From: Phycisphaerae bacterium
GTDB taxonomy: Bacteria > Planctomycetota > Phycisphaerae > Sedimentisphaerales > Anaerobacaceae
Reading direction: 5' to 3'
Length of the DNA: 51,026 nucleotides
Assembly (NCBI GenBank): GCA_021736645.1
Contig: JAIPFM010000199.1
Span: forward strand, 1-51,026
Shown here piece by piece: positions 24,960 to 33,973 of the stretch (the first letter of the stretch is position 1; the number at the start of each line of letters is the position of its first letter). Under the pieces are notes generated by a model. The model worked only from the letters and a program-made list of their open reading frames with translations, was not told where the DNA came from and ran no database searches. A program made the position numbers and the translations under genes.

Positions 24960-25427
24960 TCACGAGACATCGGCCAGCCGCTGTGCCAGACGTTTGTGGT
25001 GATCCTTCAAGGCGTCCGACAGGAAGTACTGGATCTGCTTGATTTCCAGGGTGTGGCCCTCAAAAATATCAAAGTACTTGTGACCCAAAACGGATTGCTC
25101 AATGTTATCGGCTGTTTTCAAGGCATCGAACAGGGCATACTCTGAGGAGTCAAGCATTTCCATGAGTGCGAGGATCTTTGCCAGAGACTTCTCGAGGGAT
25201 TGCCTGTCAAATCGATCTTCACGCACAATCCCTTCGCCAGCCTGAATCCGAACATGAAGCCTGCCGACCATGCGTGCGTGCAGGGCCGCTTCCTTGGAGA
25301 GTGTCTGCCAGAACGCCTGTTCTTCAGGAAATTTACTGGAGAAGGCGTCATACAGGTCTGATAAAGCCCTTTCATGGGCCATCAGCAATTCAACCATCTG
25401 ATCTTCTGCAGTGCCGGAATCCATCAT
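24960..25427 (-). CDS. Ferritin-like (rubrerythrin-related) protein
   Basis: A 155-aa helical protein. Helix 1 has ELLMAHERALSDLYDAF with a candidate Glu ligand, helix 2 has WQTLSKEAALHARM, matching the ExxH of di-iron ferritin-like domains, and the last helices hold NIEQSV and SDALKDHHKRL. The last motif has Asp rather than Glu before the His, so the di-iron site may be altered or lost. No rubredoxin domain is present. A TATAAT at 25469-25474 on the minus strand is the probable -10 box. I took the ATG at 25427; an upstream TTG (25436) and the ATG at 25424 are also possible. Role in oxidative or metal stress is inference. Confidence 0.65.
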   Translation of the reverse strand: MMDSGTAEDQMVELLMAHERALSDLYDAFSSKFPEEQAFWQTLSKEAALHARMVGRLHVRIQAGEGIVREDRFDRQSLEKSLAKILALMEMLDSSEYALFDALKTADNIEQSVLGHKYFDIFEGHTLEIKQIQYFLSDALKDHHKRLAQRLADVS

Positions 25428-25517
25428 TTGATCCAATATTACCGTCTCAACACATCAATTCGGGGCGCATTATACAAAAGATCGGCAATTTCTCACGACG
25501 AATTTGGCTTTGCGCAG

Positions 25518-25552
25518 AAAAAAGGGCACCGCTCTTCTAAGGAGCGGTGCCC
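25518..25552 (-). terminator. Strong terminator of the gsp operon
   Basis: GGGCACCGCTC and GAGCGGTGCCC form a perfect 11-bp stem with a 7-nt loop. On the minus strand it is followed by six T residues (25518-25523). It stands 23 nt beyond the gspD stop. Confidence 0.93.
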
Positions 25553-25575
25553 GATCTCTTGATCAAAAAAGAAGT

Positions 25576-28500
25576 CTACCTGGCGTTGGGATCGGAATCC
25601 TGGAAGTCAATGTTTTCCTTTTTAAAACTGTCCTTGATCGCACCTCTGACATCATTGAGCTTCTTCAGGGGCTCCTTCATCAGTGCTTCGGCAGTACTCG
25701 ACATGGTTGCGCCATCGTCGACCACTTCAGGAATGATAAACACGATCAACTCATTGTTGGTCAGGTTCTTGACCTTGTGCCTGAACAGGGCGCCGAGCAG
25801 TGGTATATCACCGAGCAGAGGGACCTTTCTCTGGACCAGGCTGTCCTTCTGAAACAGGATCCCGGCCAGCATCAGGGTCTGTCCGTTCTCCACAATCATC
25901 TTGGTTTCCGTGGTCATGGAACCACGGACAGGCTGACTATTCACGATATTGTCACTGAGTTGAGACAATTCCACGCTGATCAGCATGTCCACCTTGTCTT
26001 CCGGTGTAATACTGGGCCGGATTTCCAGTGTCATACCTACCTTGTCGAAGGTCACACTTGTAGTCTCTCGATCCGAGATCCCTACAGACGAACTTGCTTT
26101 AAACGGCACAAGATCACCCTTGAAGAAACTGGCCGCTTCATTGTCCTTGGTCCATAGCGCTTGCTGATTCAGGATCTTGGCCTTCACTGTCTTGGACAGG
26201 AAGTCGATCAAGCCATACACGTCCAGGCTCGAACTGACCGTAGTGGAAGATCCATGGGTCGTCAGGCGCGTCAACTCTGACAAGGCCTGTACGGAATTCT
26301 CACCAATGGAGCCAAAAGAACTGGCATTGGTAGACAGTTGCATCCCCAGAGAGGTCATACTGGAATGATCCACCTCCACCACAATGGCCTTGATCAGGAC
26401 CTGCTTGCCCGGGATGTCGAGCTTCGTAACCATATCCCGGATACTCTCCATAAACTCAGGTGCTGACAGTACCAGCAGGGACTTGCTGTGCGTATCCGGA
26501 ATGAAACGCACCTTGCCAATGACATTGCTGATGGGCTCTTCGTTGGTTGCCTGCCGTTGCTGATTCCACCAGGGCGAGTAGACATCCGCCTGGTTGTTGC
26601 CACCCTGGGGCCGATTGGCGTTGTTGTTGTTGTTGTTGCCCTGAGTGGTGGGTGCCGGGGAGTCATTGAGACTGCGATCGCTGAAGCGAATGTTGGCATT
26701 GGTCCCGGATTCATTGAACAGGGCATTCAGACGTTCGGCCAGGATCTCCGGGTCCGCATAATTGAGCTGAATCACCTCCGGTACTTCCGCCATTTCCTGG
26801 CCATCCAGTTCTTTGATCAGATTGTCAATGACCTCGTACGCTTCAGGGACCTTACTGATCACGATGATTTTCTTACTGCCGGGCACGGCCTCAAAGGTCA
26901 ATTGCCCGTACAGGGGCCCAATGATCTTTTTCTTGGTCTGTGAATCGCCCATGAGGATCATACGAATGAACTGGGTGGAGGAATCGTCCTCTTCACTGAA
27001 CAGCTTGCTGAGCAATTGCGCCATCTGCACCGGATCGGAATTGCGTAGTGCAATGATCCTCGGTTTGACCTGATCCACATCCAGGGGTTTGTCCCACTCC
27101 TTGATCTGCTTTTCGATCTTGACCATGTTCTCGGGTGAGGCGATGACGGTGAGACGCTGCAGGGCCATCAAGGGAATCACCTTGACCACATCCGTGGGAT
27201 TGACATTGCTCTGCATGCGCCTCATGTAGCTGTAGTAGTTGCCGGAATCCTGAGCTTCTGTTTCATACAGACTTTCAATGTTGGCCTGAATCTGTTCAGG
27301 ATCCGCGTACTCCAGATCAAAGTTCTTGGTTTCAAACACACCGCTCGGCAGATCGATCTCTTTGATCAGTTCTTTCACGGCCTTGCGAAGGTCCTCACGA
27401 CCAAAGATCATGAGCTGACGCGATTGTTCCAGCGGCCTGACCAGCACGCTGGGACGCAATTCGCTGCCCGGCATGCTCTGCAGGGCTTCTTCAATCCCTC
27501 GTGACACTTCCCGTGCGTTGGCATAACTCAAGGCAACGGTCTCGTATTCCGACTGGACCGGGTCTGACAGATCCAGCTTTTCAATCCAGTCCTTGACGGT
27601 CTTCATGTCCTGGGCAGAGGCACGCACAATAATGACCTTATTCTTGGACTGAGGAATCAGAATAATGGGCATCTTGCCCTGCCCGGCAACCGTGGTGGAA
27701 ACACTCGTGTCCCTGGGAGAATACCGATTGTAACTGCTGTATCGCCGGTTGTTGGAATTCGTTTCGGAACTGTCCAGAACGATGCGCAGCAACTGAACCA
27801 CATCCACCGGGTCGCCGTTGTGTATGGGAATCAGTTCGGACACAGTCTGTTCGGCCTCAGGCACGTCAAACTGCTCGATCACCGTACCAATACGCATGAG
27901 GTTGGTGATGGTCTCAATGGCAGCCACAGTCCCGGTGGTGGGGTCGGAAGTTACCATGCCGTAATCCGAAATAAAGGGTTGGATGACCTTGGCCATTTCG
28001 TCGGGATTGTAGTTCTTGAGTTTAAAGAACTTCTGCACGATCTGTTCCTTGTTTTCATACAGCGCGAGCGGCTCGTCCGGACCGATGACCGGCACCTTGC
28101 CAAGCTTGGCATCCTTGAGCGGCTTGAGATAGATCACATCCCCGTCTTGCTCTGCCATATAACCCTGAGTGCGCAGCGCCGCATAGATCAAAAACAGGGC
28201 CTTGTCACGTGTCAATTTCTTGGGCGCAAATATCGTGATCTTCTGCTTCATGGCATCGCTTGTAGGAATCACGGTCTGGCCGGTCCAGTCCGTAATCTTC
28301 TTGACGATGTCCTTCATCTCAACGTCTTTGAGGTTGAGCGCCTCCATGGGCTCATTGGGTTCTTCGGCGGCATCCGGCGCCTGACGTGCATTCGGCCCTC
28401 TGCGTGCCCGGGGTCCTTCTTGGCCGTTCGAACCACCTGGCTGATTGGCCTCTTCCGGCTTGGCATTGGGGTCAGAAGCAGTCTCGGGTTTTCCGTTGGG

Positions 28501-28752
28501 GTCCTGCCCAGCCTCCACCACAGCTTTCGGGGGTGCATTGGGTTCGGAAGCGGTCGGCTCTGGGGCTGGCGTTTGGTTGGGATCACCCTGTCCGGGCGCA
28601 TTGACTTCAGTCTTCACCTGAGATGGCACGGACTCGGCCTTTACAAAAGCCCCGGCAAAATCAGTGACTTTGCCGCTGAATCCAACATACCAGATAATGA
28701 TGCCGGACAATAGGATCACAATGCCTGCAACTAATAATTTTGACGTCTTCAA
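25576..28752 (-). CDS. gspD: T2SS secretin, extra-long (GspD-like)
   Basis: Outer-membrane secretin that forms the exit channel, 1058 aa against a usual 600-750. A hydrophobic segment at residues 7-27 has no clear cleavage site, then a linker of about 90 residues rich in Pro, Asn and Glu. After it an N0-like domain (KDVEMKDIVKKITDWTG), several N-type secretin repeats, an Asn-rich linker (NNNNNN, coded by GTT/AAC repeats), and the C-terminal secretin channel: GMTLEIRPSITPEDKVDM, QTLMLAGILF and VPLLGDIPLLGALF. More N repeats than normal are evident. I chose the TTG at 28752 because GGGAGG stands 6 nt before it; an upstream TTG at 28773 has nothing similar. Last gene of the gsp operon, followed by a strong terminator. 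Confidence 0.9.
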   Translation of the reverse strand: MKTSKLLVAGIVILLSGIIIWYVGFSGKVTDFAGAFVKAESVPSQVKTEVNAPGQGDPNQTPAPEPTASEPNAPPKAVVEAGQDPNGKPETASDPNAKPEEANQPGGSNGQEGPRARRGPNARQAPDAAEEPNEPMEALNLKDVEMKDIVKKITDWTGQTVIPTSDAMKQKITIFAPKKLTRDKALFLIYAALRTQGYMAEQDGDVIYLKPLKDAKLGKVPVIGPDEPLALYENKEQIVQKFFKLKNYNPDEMAKVIQPFISDYGMVTSDPTTGTVAAIETITNLMRIGTVIEQFDVPEAEQTVSELIPIHNGDPVDVVQLLRIVLDSSETNSNNRRYSSYNRYSPRDTSVSTTVAGQGKMPIILIPQSKNKVIIVRASAQDMKTVKDWIEKLDLSDPVQSEYETVALSYANAREVSRGIEEALQSMPGSELRPSVLVRPLEQSRQLMIFGREDLRKAVKELIKEIDLPSGVFETKNFDLEYADPEQIQANIESLYETEAQDSGNYYSYMRRMQSNVNPTDVVKVIPLMALQRLTVIASPENMVKIEKQIKEWDKPLDVDQVKPRIIALRNSDPVQMAQLLSKLFSEEDDSSTQFIRMILMGDSQTKKKIIGPLYGQLTFEAVPGSKKIIVISKVPEAYEVIDNLIKELDGQEMAEVPEVIQLNYADPEILAERLNALFNESGTNANIRFSDRSLNDSPAPTTQGNNNNNNANRPQGGNNQADVYSPWWNQQRQATNEEPISNVIGKVRFIPDTHSKSLLVLSAPEFMESIRDMVTKLDIPGKQVLIKAIVVEVDHSSMTSLGMQLSTNASSFGSIGENSVQALSELTRLTTHGSSTTVSSSLDVYGLIDFLSKTVKAKILNQQALWTKDNEAASFFKGDLVPFKASSSVGISDRETTSVTFDKVGMTLEIRPSITPEDKVDMLISVELSQLSDNIVNSQPVRGSMTTETKMIVENGQTLMLAGILFQKDSLVQRKVPLLGDIPLLGALFRHKVKNLTNNELIVFIIPEVVDDGATMSSTAEALMKEPLKKLNDVRGAIKDSFKKENIDFQDSDPNAR
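26620..26638. repeat. GTT trinucleotide repeat in gspD
   Basis: Six GTT units in a row, read as Asn codons (AAC) on the coding strand, lie in an Asn/Gln-rich interdomain linker of the secretin. Length changes would stay in frame. Confidence 0.8.
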
Positions 28753-28829
28753 TTTTTGCCTCCCAATACCCAAGGTATTAAATGCCTATCCTGTAGAACA
28801 TGAATATCGCTTATAAAGACAGCGCAGCC

Positions 28830-29471
28830 TCATCGCCCGCTGTTTCTCCTGGCCTCCATATAGGCCCGTCTCTCTTCTGGAGACATGCTCCTGATACGGT
28901 TGATCTCCTCCGGTGTGGGAGGCGCCATGCGACTTGGGCGTCCCCCTCCGCCTGAACGCGCCACATTACGACCGGAACGAGTCCTGGAACCGGAGGGTGT
29001 GGAACTGTTCGAAGAACCCGAGGCCCCGCCTCCCTGGTCTTGACCATTGATTGGGGAAAAAGTGGTTTGGGCCCCATTCCATTCCACAGTCACGGTGTCG
29101 GCGTTGATGGCCATGATCTTGGCATCCCCCACCTTGTCACCCACCTTGTATAACTGACCATTAATCAGGGCCTCCTGACCAATGATATCCACATCCTTCA
29201 CAGGATTGGTCTTTGGCGGGGCCTTGGCAAACAGATTGTCCGTTTGCATGGCCTCCATCAGTTTTTGGTCTTCAGCCACGAATCCCTTGAGATCTGCCTC
29301 GTTCGGCTCGGTTTGAATCAGACTGTTGGGGTCCAATCGGACCTCTACCTCCAGAAAGTCCTTGTAACGAAGAACATACGCCCCGGCCAACACCAGGCAA
29401 AGAATCGTCACGCCCCACAACCACATGATCAGAGATTCGGAGGTCAAAAGATGTTTTGTGTTTTGTTTCAT
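28830..29471 (-). CDS. gspC: T2SS inner-membrane protein GspC-like
   Basis: Probable link between the inner-membrane platform and the secretin. The 213-aa protein has one membrane segment at about 15-34, then an HR-like domain (about 75-135): DNLFAKAPP, IGQEALINGQLYKVGDKVGDAKI and VTVEWNG, the pattern shared by GspC and PilP. The C-terminal 75 residues are a Gly/Ser/Arg-rich linker ending in a short predicted helix (MSPEERRAYMEAR); no PDZ domain is present. The ATG overlaps the gspM stop as ATGA. Position next to gspD agrees with the role. The name is inferred from the HR pattern and place in the operon. Confidence 0.75.
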   Translation of the reverse strand: MKQNTKHLLTSESLIMWLWGVTILCLVLAGAYVLRYKDFLEVEVRLDPNSLIQTEPNEADLKGFVAEDQKLMEAMQTDNLFAKAPPKTNPVKDVDIIGQEALINGQLYKVGDKVGDAKIMAINADTVTVEWNGAQTTFSPINGQDQGGGASGSSNSSTPSGSRTRSGRNVARSGGGGRPSRMAPPTPEEINRIRSMSPEERRAYMEARRNSGR

Positions 29472-30013
29472 GAGAGAGTCTTTTTGGCTAGGGTTGTCAG
29501 TGTCAGTTCTATGGTCATCTCTTTGCGGCCTTCAGCAGGCTGTTTCGGATCCGCCTCAATTTTTAAGGCTTCGATGCCCACATAATAGGGGTTGGTCTTG
29601 AGATCGACCAGAAGTCTCAGGAGTTTGTCCAGGGAACATGTTCCTGCATAGCTGAGGTAAAGAGGTTGATAGCCCCCCACCTGTCCCTTCTTGGGAAAAT
29701 CGGTTTTCAGCGGCACCTCTTTGAGCCCGGCTTTCTTGATCTGCTCTGTCAGTTTATCCCGGAACAGAAAGGCCTGGGCATCTGCCGTGGTCGGCATCTT
29801 GTACACGGGCACCTGCGAGTCCAGATACAACTGCTTGGGGTCTTTGGGATTCTGAATCTGCTGGAGCGTCTTTTCCATGGCGAGGTTTTCAGACCGTACC
29901 TGGCGCCAGTGTCCTTCGAATTGGGGGATATACACCAACCCCAAAATAAACACTGAGCAGACTGCACCCATGCGAATCGTTCTCTTATCTCGATCAGTTA
30001 ATGTCATGGCCAT
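29468..30013 (-). CDS. gspM: T2SS GspM/PilO-like protein
   Basis: A 181-aa bitopic protein: short cytoplasmic N terminus, membrane segment about 14-33, coiled coil (about 34-60), then a periplasmic ferredoxin-like domain (about 80-175) with FRDKLTEQIKKAGL and LLVDLKTNPYYVGIEALKIE, the PilO/GspM layout. Such proteins pair with GspL to form the inner-membrane platform. The ATG has AGGTGAC upstream and starts 16 nt after the gspL stop. Sequence in this family is poorly conserved, so the assignment rests on fold pattern and gene order. Confidence 0.75.
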   Translation of the reverse strand: MAMTLTDRDKRTIRMGAVCSVFILGLVYIPQFEGHWRQVRSENLAMEKTLQQIQNPKDPKQLYLDSQVPVYKMPTTADAQAFLFRDKLTEQIKKAGLKEVPLKTDFPKKGQVGGYQPLYLSYAGTCSLDKLLRLLVDLKTNPYYVGIEALKIEADPKQPAEGRKEMTIELTLTTLAKKTLS

Positions 30014-30029
30014 ATGTCACCTGTCTAAA

Positions 30030-31463
30030 TTATTGGGTCACCTTTTGGGTGAAGGTTTTGTAGTGAAAACTCATGCCAAACTTGACTTTCTTGGTTTTTT
30101 CATCAGGCACTGGATTATCGCGTTTGGCCTGGCTCACACCTTTCAGATTGGTCATGGCCTTGTCATAGTCATACCATGGCTCGGACTTGTCTGCACGCCC
30201 GGCAATCTTCAGGGGCTGGCCCCTTTTGTACACAAATGTATCGAGCACAATGCCCTTGTGCTCCTTGGAGGCCACGACATTGATCAGTTCCAGCATATTC
30301 GCACGCTGTCTGGCCACCAGCTTCTGATAGGCCTTTTCCTTTTGAAACTGGACCACCTGGGGGGCACTGGTCAGCTCGGCAAGTTTCTTGTGGCGTCTGA
30401 TGTCCACCGCATAGAGGGTCCACGTCATCAGACAGATTGCCACCGCGGCCGCGAACCAGGACAGTATGGGGCGGACATTGGATACCTCTTTCTTATCCAG
30501 GCAGCCGCACAGGTCTTTAAACAGTTCATAATGTGCAGGGCTTTCATTCAAGACGCTTAGGGCCAGGCCGATCGGCACGCGCCAGGCGTAGAGATCCGCC
30601 ACCGTATAGGGTATGCGTCCGCTGAACGCGGCCTCACTGGGCGTCACCTCTTGAACGGCCAGACCCGCCTTTTCCAGGGTCTGCCTGAGTGTCCCCAGGG
30701 CGTCACTTGCATCAGACATGAGCGTCAGTGTGCGGCAGCCCGAAGACTCGGTCTGATAGCCCTGCATGGCGTCCTGTAGTTCCTGAACAAATTGATCGAG
30801 CACGCCGGACTCCAGCGTGGATGCCCCGTCGGATGGTGCCAACTCGGCCAGCCCAAGATCCAGGACAGACACATGAATTAACTGACGGTCATGGACACAG
30901 CAGAGGACTGTGTAATGCTCACAAAGACTCATCAGGACGGCATCTGACGTCTCCTGGACACCGCATCCCCATCGCCACATCTGCACCAGGGCATCCGCCT
31001 CCAGAATCATGTGGTCCGGTTCCAACACAGCAGCTTCTCGCACAGGGGGGCTGTTTCTTCGCATGGCCGCCACAGACGCCGTCCGTTCGGAGTCACTGAC
31101 ATGAATTGTCTTCCAATCCAGGCCCATTTGATCGGCACTCAAAGGCAGACGCGTCTCTGCCTGCATACGCACCATGGCTTCGGTTTCCTGCGTCCCCACC
31201 TTGGGCAATGTCATGCGATAAAACGCCAGGCCCACGGAGCTCAAGCCTGCCACCACGACATGCTGGGCTTGCCTCAGACGCTTGCCTGACTCGTCCAAGA
31301 CCTTGATGCGTCGAGCGAGCACCGGCCAGGTCTCTGCCTGCTCGAGATGCAGCAGTTCCAGAGATCGGCCCTTGCGTCGCAACTCGACAGACCGTATCTG
31401 TCGGTCCTGACGCGTTATGGCCGTGACTGAAAGTCCCACCTTTAATTCGGAGAATTGATCCAT
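30030..31463 (-). CDS. gspL: T2SS GspL-like protein (PilM/PilN-type fusion)
   Basis: A 477-aa protein with an N-terminal actin-like cytoplasmic domain (about 1-315), one membrane segment (about 328-346, WFAAAVAICLMTWTLYAV), a coiled coil (about 347-385) and a periplasmic domain that resembles PilN. The actin-like part includes VVAGLSSVGLAFYRMTLPKV and LEADALVQMWRW. This is the GspL architecture, joining the ATPase GspE to the periplasm. The start codon overlaps the gspK stop as TAATG. The nucleotide-binding motifs of PilM are weak, as is usual in GspL. Confidence 0.8.
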   Translation of the reverse strand: MDQFSELKVGLSVTAITRQDRQIRSVELRRKGRSLELLHLEQAETWPVLARRIKVLDESGKRLRQAQHVVVAGLSSVGLAFYRMTLPKVGTQETEAMVRMQAETRLPLSADQMGLDWKTIHVSDSERTASVAAMRRNSPPVREAAVLEPDHMILEADALVQMWRWGCGVQETSDAVLMSLCEHYTVLCCVHDRQLIHVSVLDLGLAELAPSDGASTLESGVLDQFVQELQDAMQGYQTESSGCRTLTLMSDASDALGTLRQTLEKAGLAVQEVTPSEAAFSGRIPYTVADLYAWRVPIGLALSVLNESPAHYELFKDLCGCLDKKEVSNVRPILSWFAAAVAICLMTWTLYAVDIRRHKKLAELTSAPQVVQFQKEKAYQKLVARQRANMLELINVVASKEHKGIVLDTFVYKRGQPLKIAGRADKSEPWYDYDKAMTNLKGVSQAKRDNPVPDEKTKKVKFGMSFHYKTFTQKVTQ

Positions 31464-32860
31464 TAGTAACTTGCTCCCTGGTACCAGTAGGTTATTTGAC
31501 AGGGACTTTCTGTCCGATCAAGGACGGCCTCTGTCACCACTGTCGCACCACTGATGGCCGTTTCCACGGCCATGGCACAACTGTACACTGTAAATACATT
31601 GGATCGGACTGTCACCCAGTCCGCCATTTTCCTGAATTGTTCTCTGGACAGCCCCTGTACATCCAGCAGATCGCCAATGCTGACCATGCCGTTAAGCATG
31701 CTCAGTCGGGCATTGACGATACTCAAGGCGGCCTGTTCCGCATCCGGATTATCGCGGCCTTCCAGCAGGGCCACCAGGACTTCTTTGGGTGCAGTGTTGA
31801 CATTGACTTTGGCTCGCGTGTTGCTGCTCTGCCCCTGCCTGCCACCGCCCTGGGCCCGTGCGCCGCCCCCGCTCTGACCCCGTGCGCCACCCCCGCCCTG
31901 GGCGTTGCCCTGGGTAACGGTAATCTGGTCCACAATCTGTTGATACGTCTGCACATCCAGAGGCTGAGCCTGATTGCCCGACGCCTGCGTCGGCTCGTCC
32001 GGGCTGTTGTTCGAGATCAAATCGGCAATACTCTGAAAGCCGTTGCCGCGATTGTCCACAATCCACTGGGCATGGGCAGGGCTCAGTCCCAGATCCTGCT
32101 GCAGCGCGTCAAGGGACGCAGAGTTGACATTCACCCGATCTCCCCCGTCACCGTCTTTGTCGTCATCCTTGGAATAGCAGGACAGATACGCGATCCATCC
32201 CTGCTCCAGGACGTCATCGTTGTTGTCCGGCGGCAGGCTGGCGTCCCCATCCCGTTCATTGTAATCAAGCAATCCGTTGAAATTGGTGTCTTCCCCATAC
32301 AGCATCTCCGGGGTCACCCCTCTGACCAGGAGCAACTCTCGAATGGTTTTAAACGGGGCATTGCGACAGTCATACGGATAATCGAGATTGCGATAATAGC
32401 CCGTTTCTGCGCCTGCGGGCCGTTCGTCGCTGTCTTGATCCCGCCAGTCCAGGATGGCATCGACAATCTCCTCTGTCATGCCGGGCAGTGCGAGGAGTTG
32501 AGGCGCACTGGCTTGATTGATATTCAGCTTGCCGGCTTCATCCACAACGCGCACGTTGAATACGGCGCCGCCCAGGACCACTTCCACGAGATCCAATTCA
32601 TTGTCACTCCACAGATCGTCGAGTGCGTCACTGGTGCGGCTGTCTTCACTCAGTAGGGCCGCCACAGTCTCCACGCCTGCGCGACTGGCCCATTGGCACG
32701 CCACCGTCTGAGCGGAGAACATCGACACCTTCATGTCCAATCGAGAATACTGTACCAGGGACCCTACAATCACCAGCATCAAGACCGCCGTCCAGAGCAC
32801 GGCCACCAGGACCATGCCCTGTCGATTGAAATCGGTTGTCTTGACTGGATGACCTGCCAT
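31463..32860 (-). CDS. gspK: T2SS minor pseudopilin GspK
   Basis: Minor pseudopilin at the pilus tip, 465 aa, larger than the usual 320. The prepilin segment QGMVLVAVLWTAVLMLVIV begins near residue 15 and lacks the Glu at +5, as is typical of GspK. The globular part has helix-hairpin-helix elements (NINQASAPQLLALPGMTEEI, NVNTAPKEVLVAL). Two acidic Asp-rich loops, DTNFNGLLDYNERDGD and DDDKDGDGGD, look like calcium sites. A Gly/Arg/Gln-rich linker is at about 330-350. I placed the start at 32860, 1 nt after the gspJ stop, with GAGGGA upstream; the GTG at 32870 overlaps gspJ. Confidence 0.85.
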   Translation of the reverse strand: MAGHPVKTTDFNRQGMVLVAVLWTAVLMLVIVGSLVQYSRLDMKVSMFSAQTVACQWASRAGVETVAALLSEDSRTSDALDDLWSDNELDLVEVVLGGAVFNVRVVDEAGKLNINQASAPQLLALPGMTEEIVDAILDWRDQDSDERPAGAETGYYRNLDYPYDCRNAPFKTIRELLLVRGVTPEMLYGEDTNFNGLLDYNERDGDASLPPDNNDDVLEQGWIAYLSCYSKDDDKDGDGGDRVNVNSASLDALQQDLGLSPAHAQWIVDNRGNGFQSIADLISNNSPDEPTQASGNQAQPLDVQTYQQIVDQITVTQGNAQGGGGARGQSGGGARAQGGGRQGQSSNTRAKVNVNTAPKEVLVALLEGRDNPDAEQAALSIVNARLSMLNGMVSIGDLLDVQGLSREQFRKMADWVTVRSNVFTVYSCAMAVETAISGATVVTEAVLDRTESPCQITYWYQGASY

Positions 32861-32861
32861 G

Positions 32862-33569
32862 TTATCCCTCACTGTTCATCGCGTCCGTGCTCATTGCTTC
32901 ACCATTGGCACCTTCCATTTGCTCCACATCCATGCCCTGCGTCTGGGGTGTCACCGGTCTGATGATAAAAGAGGTCGTGAACGGACTGGTACCGGTTTCA
33001 GGGCGGGTGGCCAGGGCCACTTCAATCAGCTTGGGCAGTTGCTGTTGTTCTTCAGTCCATTCAGACAGCCATTGCTGACCATCATAGAATCGTACAAGAA
33101 ACACGCCGATCCCGTCGGCCAGGACACTCAACACACCCCCGGGCTCCTCCTCTTTGACGGGATGCGGCCACACGCGCCGCATCAACATGGACCGTTCCTC
33201 CGTCTGACTCAGATAATACTCCACCTCATAAATATCCGCCTCTGCCTGAGCGGCCCGGACCTGGTTGTGCGAAATGGTATAAAATGTGAGCATGGAGACA
33301 CCCATGTCACCCGCGTCCTCGTACAGGAGCTTCCGGTTGTTTTGGTCCTGATCCGTATACAGACAGGCCAGATCGCGGGACAGGACAGAGGTGGCATAGC
33401 GCAGTTCGGACACGGTATCACAGTGTGTCTGGATGCGCGTGGCACTCTCGGACAAGGCGTGCAATGTCCCCATCGCAATCACCATGACAAAACTGGCAAT
33501 CGACGTGGCCACCAGGACCTCGACCAGGGTGAACCCTGTTTTGTTCAATTGTTTGTTGGCATTGTTCAT
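32862..33569 (-). CDS. gspJ: T2SS minor pseudopilin GspJ
   Basis: Minor pseudopilin, 235 aa. Class III signal sequence with prepilin-peptidase site before FTLVEVLVATSIASFVM (Glu at +5). A globular domain follows with LATRPETGTSPFTTSFIIRP near the end and an acidic Met/Glu-rich C terminus. Length and context fit GspJ. The ATG overlaps the gspI stop as ATGA. Its name is given by gene order (between I and K) and length. Confidence 0.8.
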   Translation of the reverse strand: MNNANKQLNKTGFTLVEVLVATSIASFVMVIAMGTLHALSESATRIQTHCDTVSELRYATSVLSRDLACLYTDQDQNNRKLLYEDAGDMGVSMLTFYTISHNQVRAAQAEADIYEVEYYLSQTEERSMLMRRVWPHPVKEEEPGGVLSVLADGIGVFLVRFYDGQQWLSEWTEEQQQLPKLIEVALATRPETGTSPFTTSFIIRPVTPQTQGMDVEQMEGANGEAMSTDAMNSEG

Positions 33570-33973
33570 AAAGATGTCGTGTCCGCCAGAACACTCGGAC
33601 CATTCAGTCGCGTGGTCACAGACAGGCTCTTGATACCACCGCGTTCGGCCCAGTACACCGTCATTGTCACTTCGTATAGATTGTCAATCCCCACCGATTC
33701 TGCAGCCATAGCCCAGGTGTATTCAGGCGCCAGTTCACCAAATTCACCCTGGGTCTGTCCGGCCTCCAGAAAGGCACTGATGCCCACACAATCGATCAGT
33801 GTCATCTGGCGATTAATCAAGGCCGCCGCCTGTTCATACGTCCTGTTGATGCCTGCGCCCGCCATGGATCGGGTACTCAGCGCACTGACTGTCACCACTG
33901 TGGCAGACAGGATCATCCCTGCCACCAGTGTCTCCACCAGGCTCAAGCCGCGTTGTCTTCGATCCTGTTTCAT
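33566..33973 (-). CDS. gspI: T2SS minor pseudopilin GspI
   Basis: A 135-aa minor pseudopilin. The N terminus MKQDRRQRG precedes LSLVETLVAGMILSATVV with the Glu at +5, the standard processed helix. The remainder is a small beta-rich domain with TRLNGPSVL at the end. Size fits GspI. It starts inside an ATGA overlap with gspH and ends in another with gspJ, so H, I and J are tightly coupled. The assignment depends on gene order. Confidence 0.8.
   Translation of the reverse strand: MKQDRRQRGLSLVETLVAGMILSATVVTVSALSTRSMAGAGINRTYEQAAALINRQMTLIDCVGISAFLEAGQTQGEFGELAPEYTWAMAAESVGIDNLYEVTMTVYWAERGGIKSLSVTTRLNGPSVLADTTSL

Noticed and set aside
27820-28713. Open frame of about 297 codons on the plus strand across gspD
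   Set aside because: Antisense to a well-supported secretin; a by-product of its codon bias.
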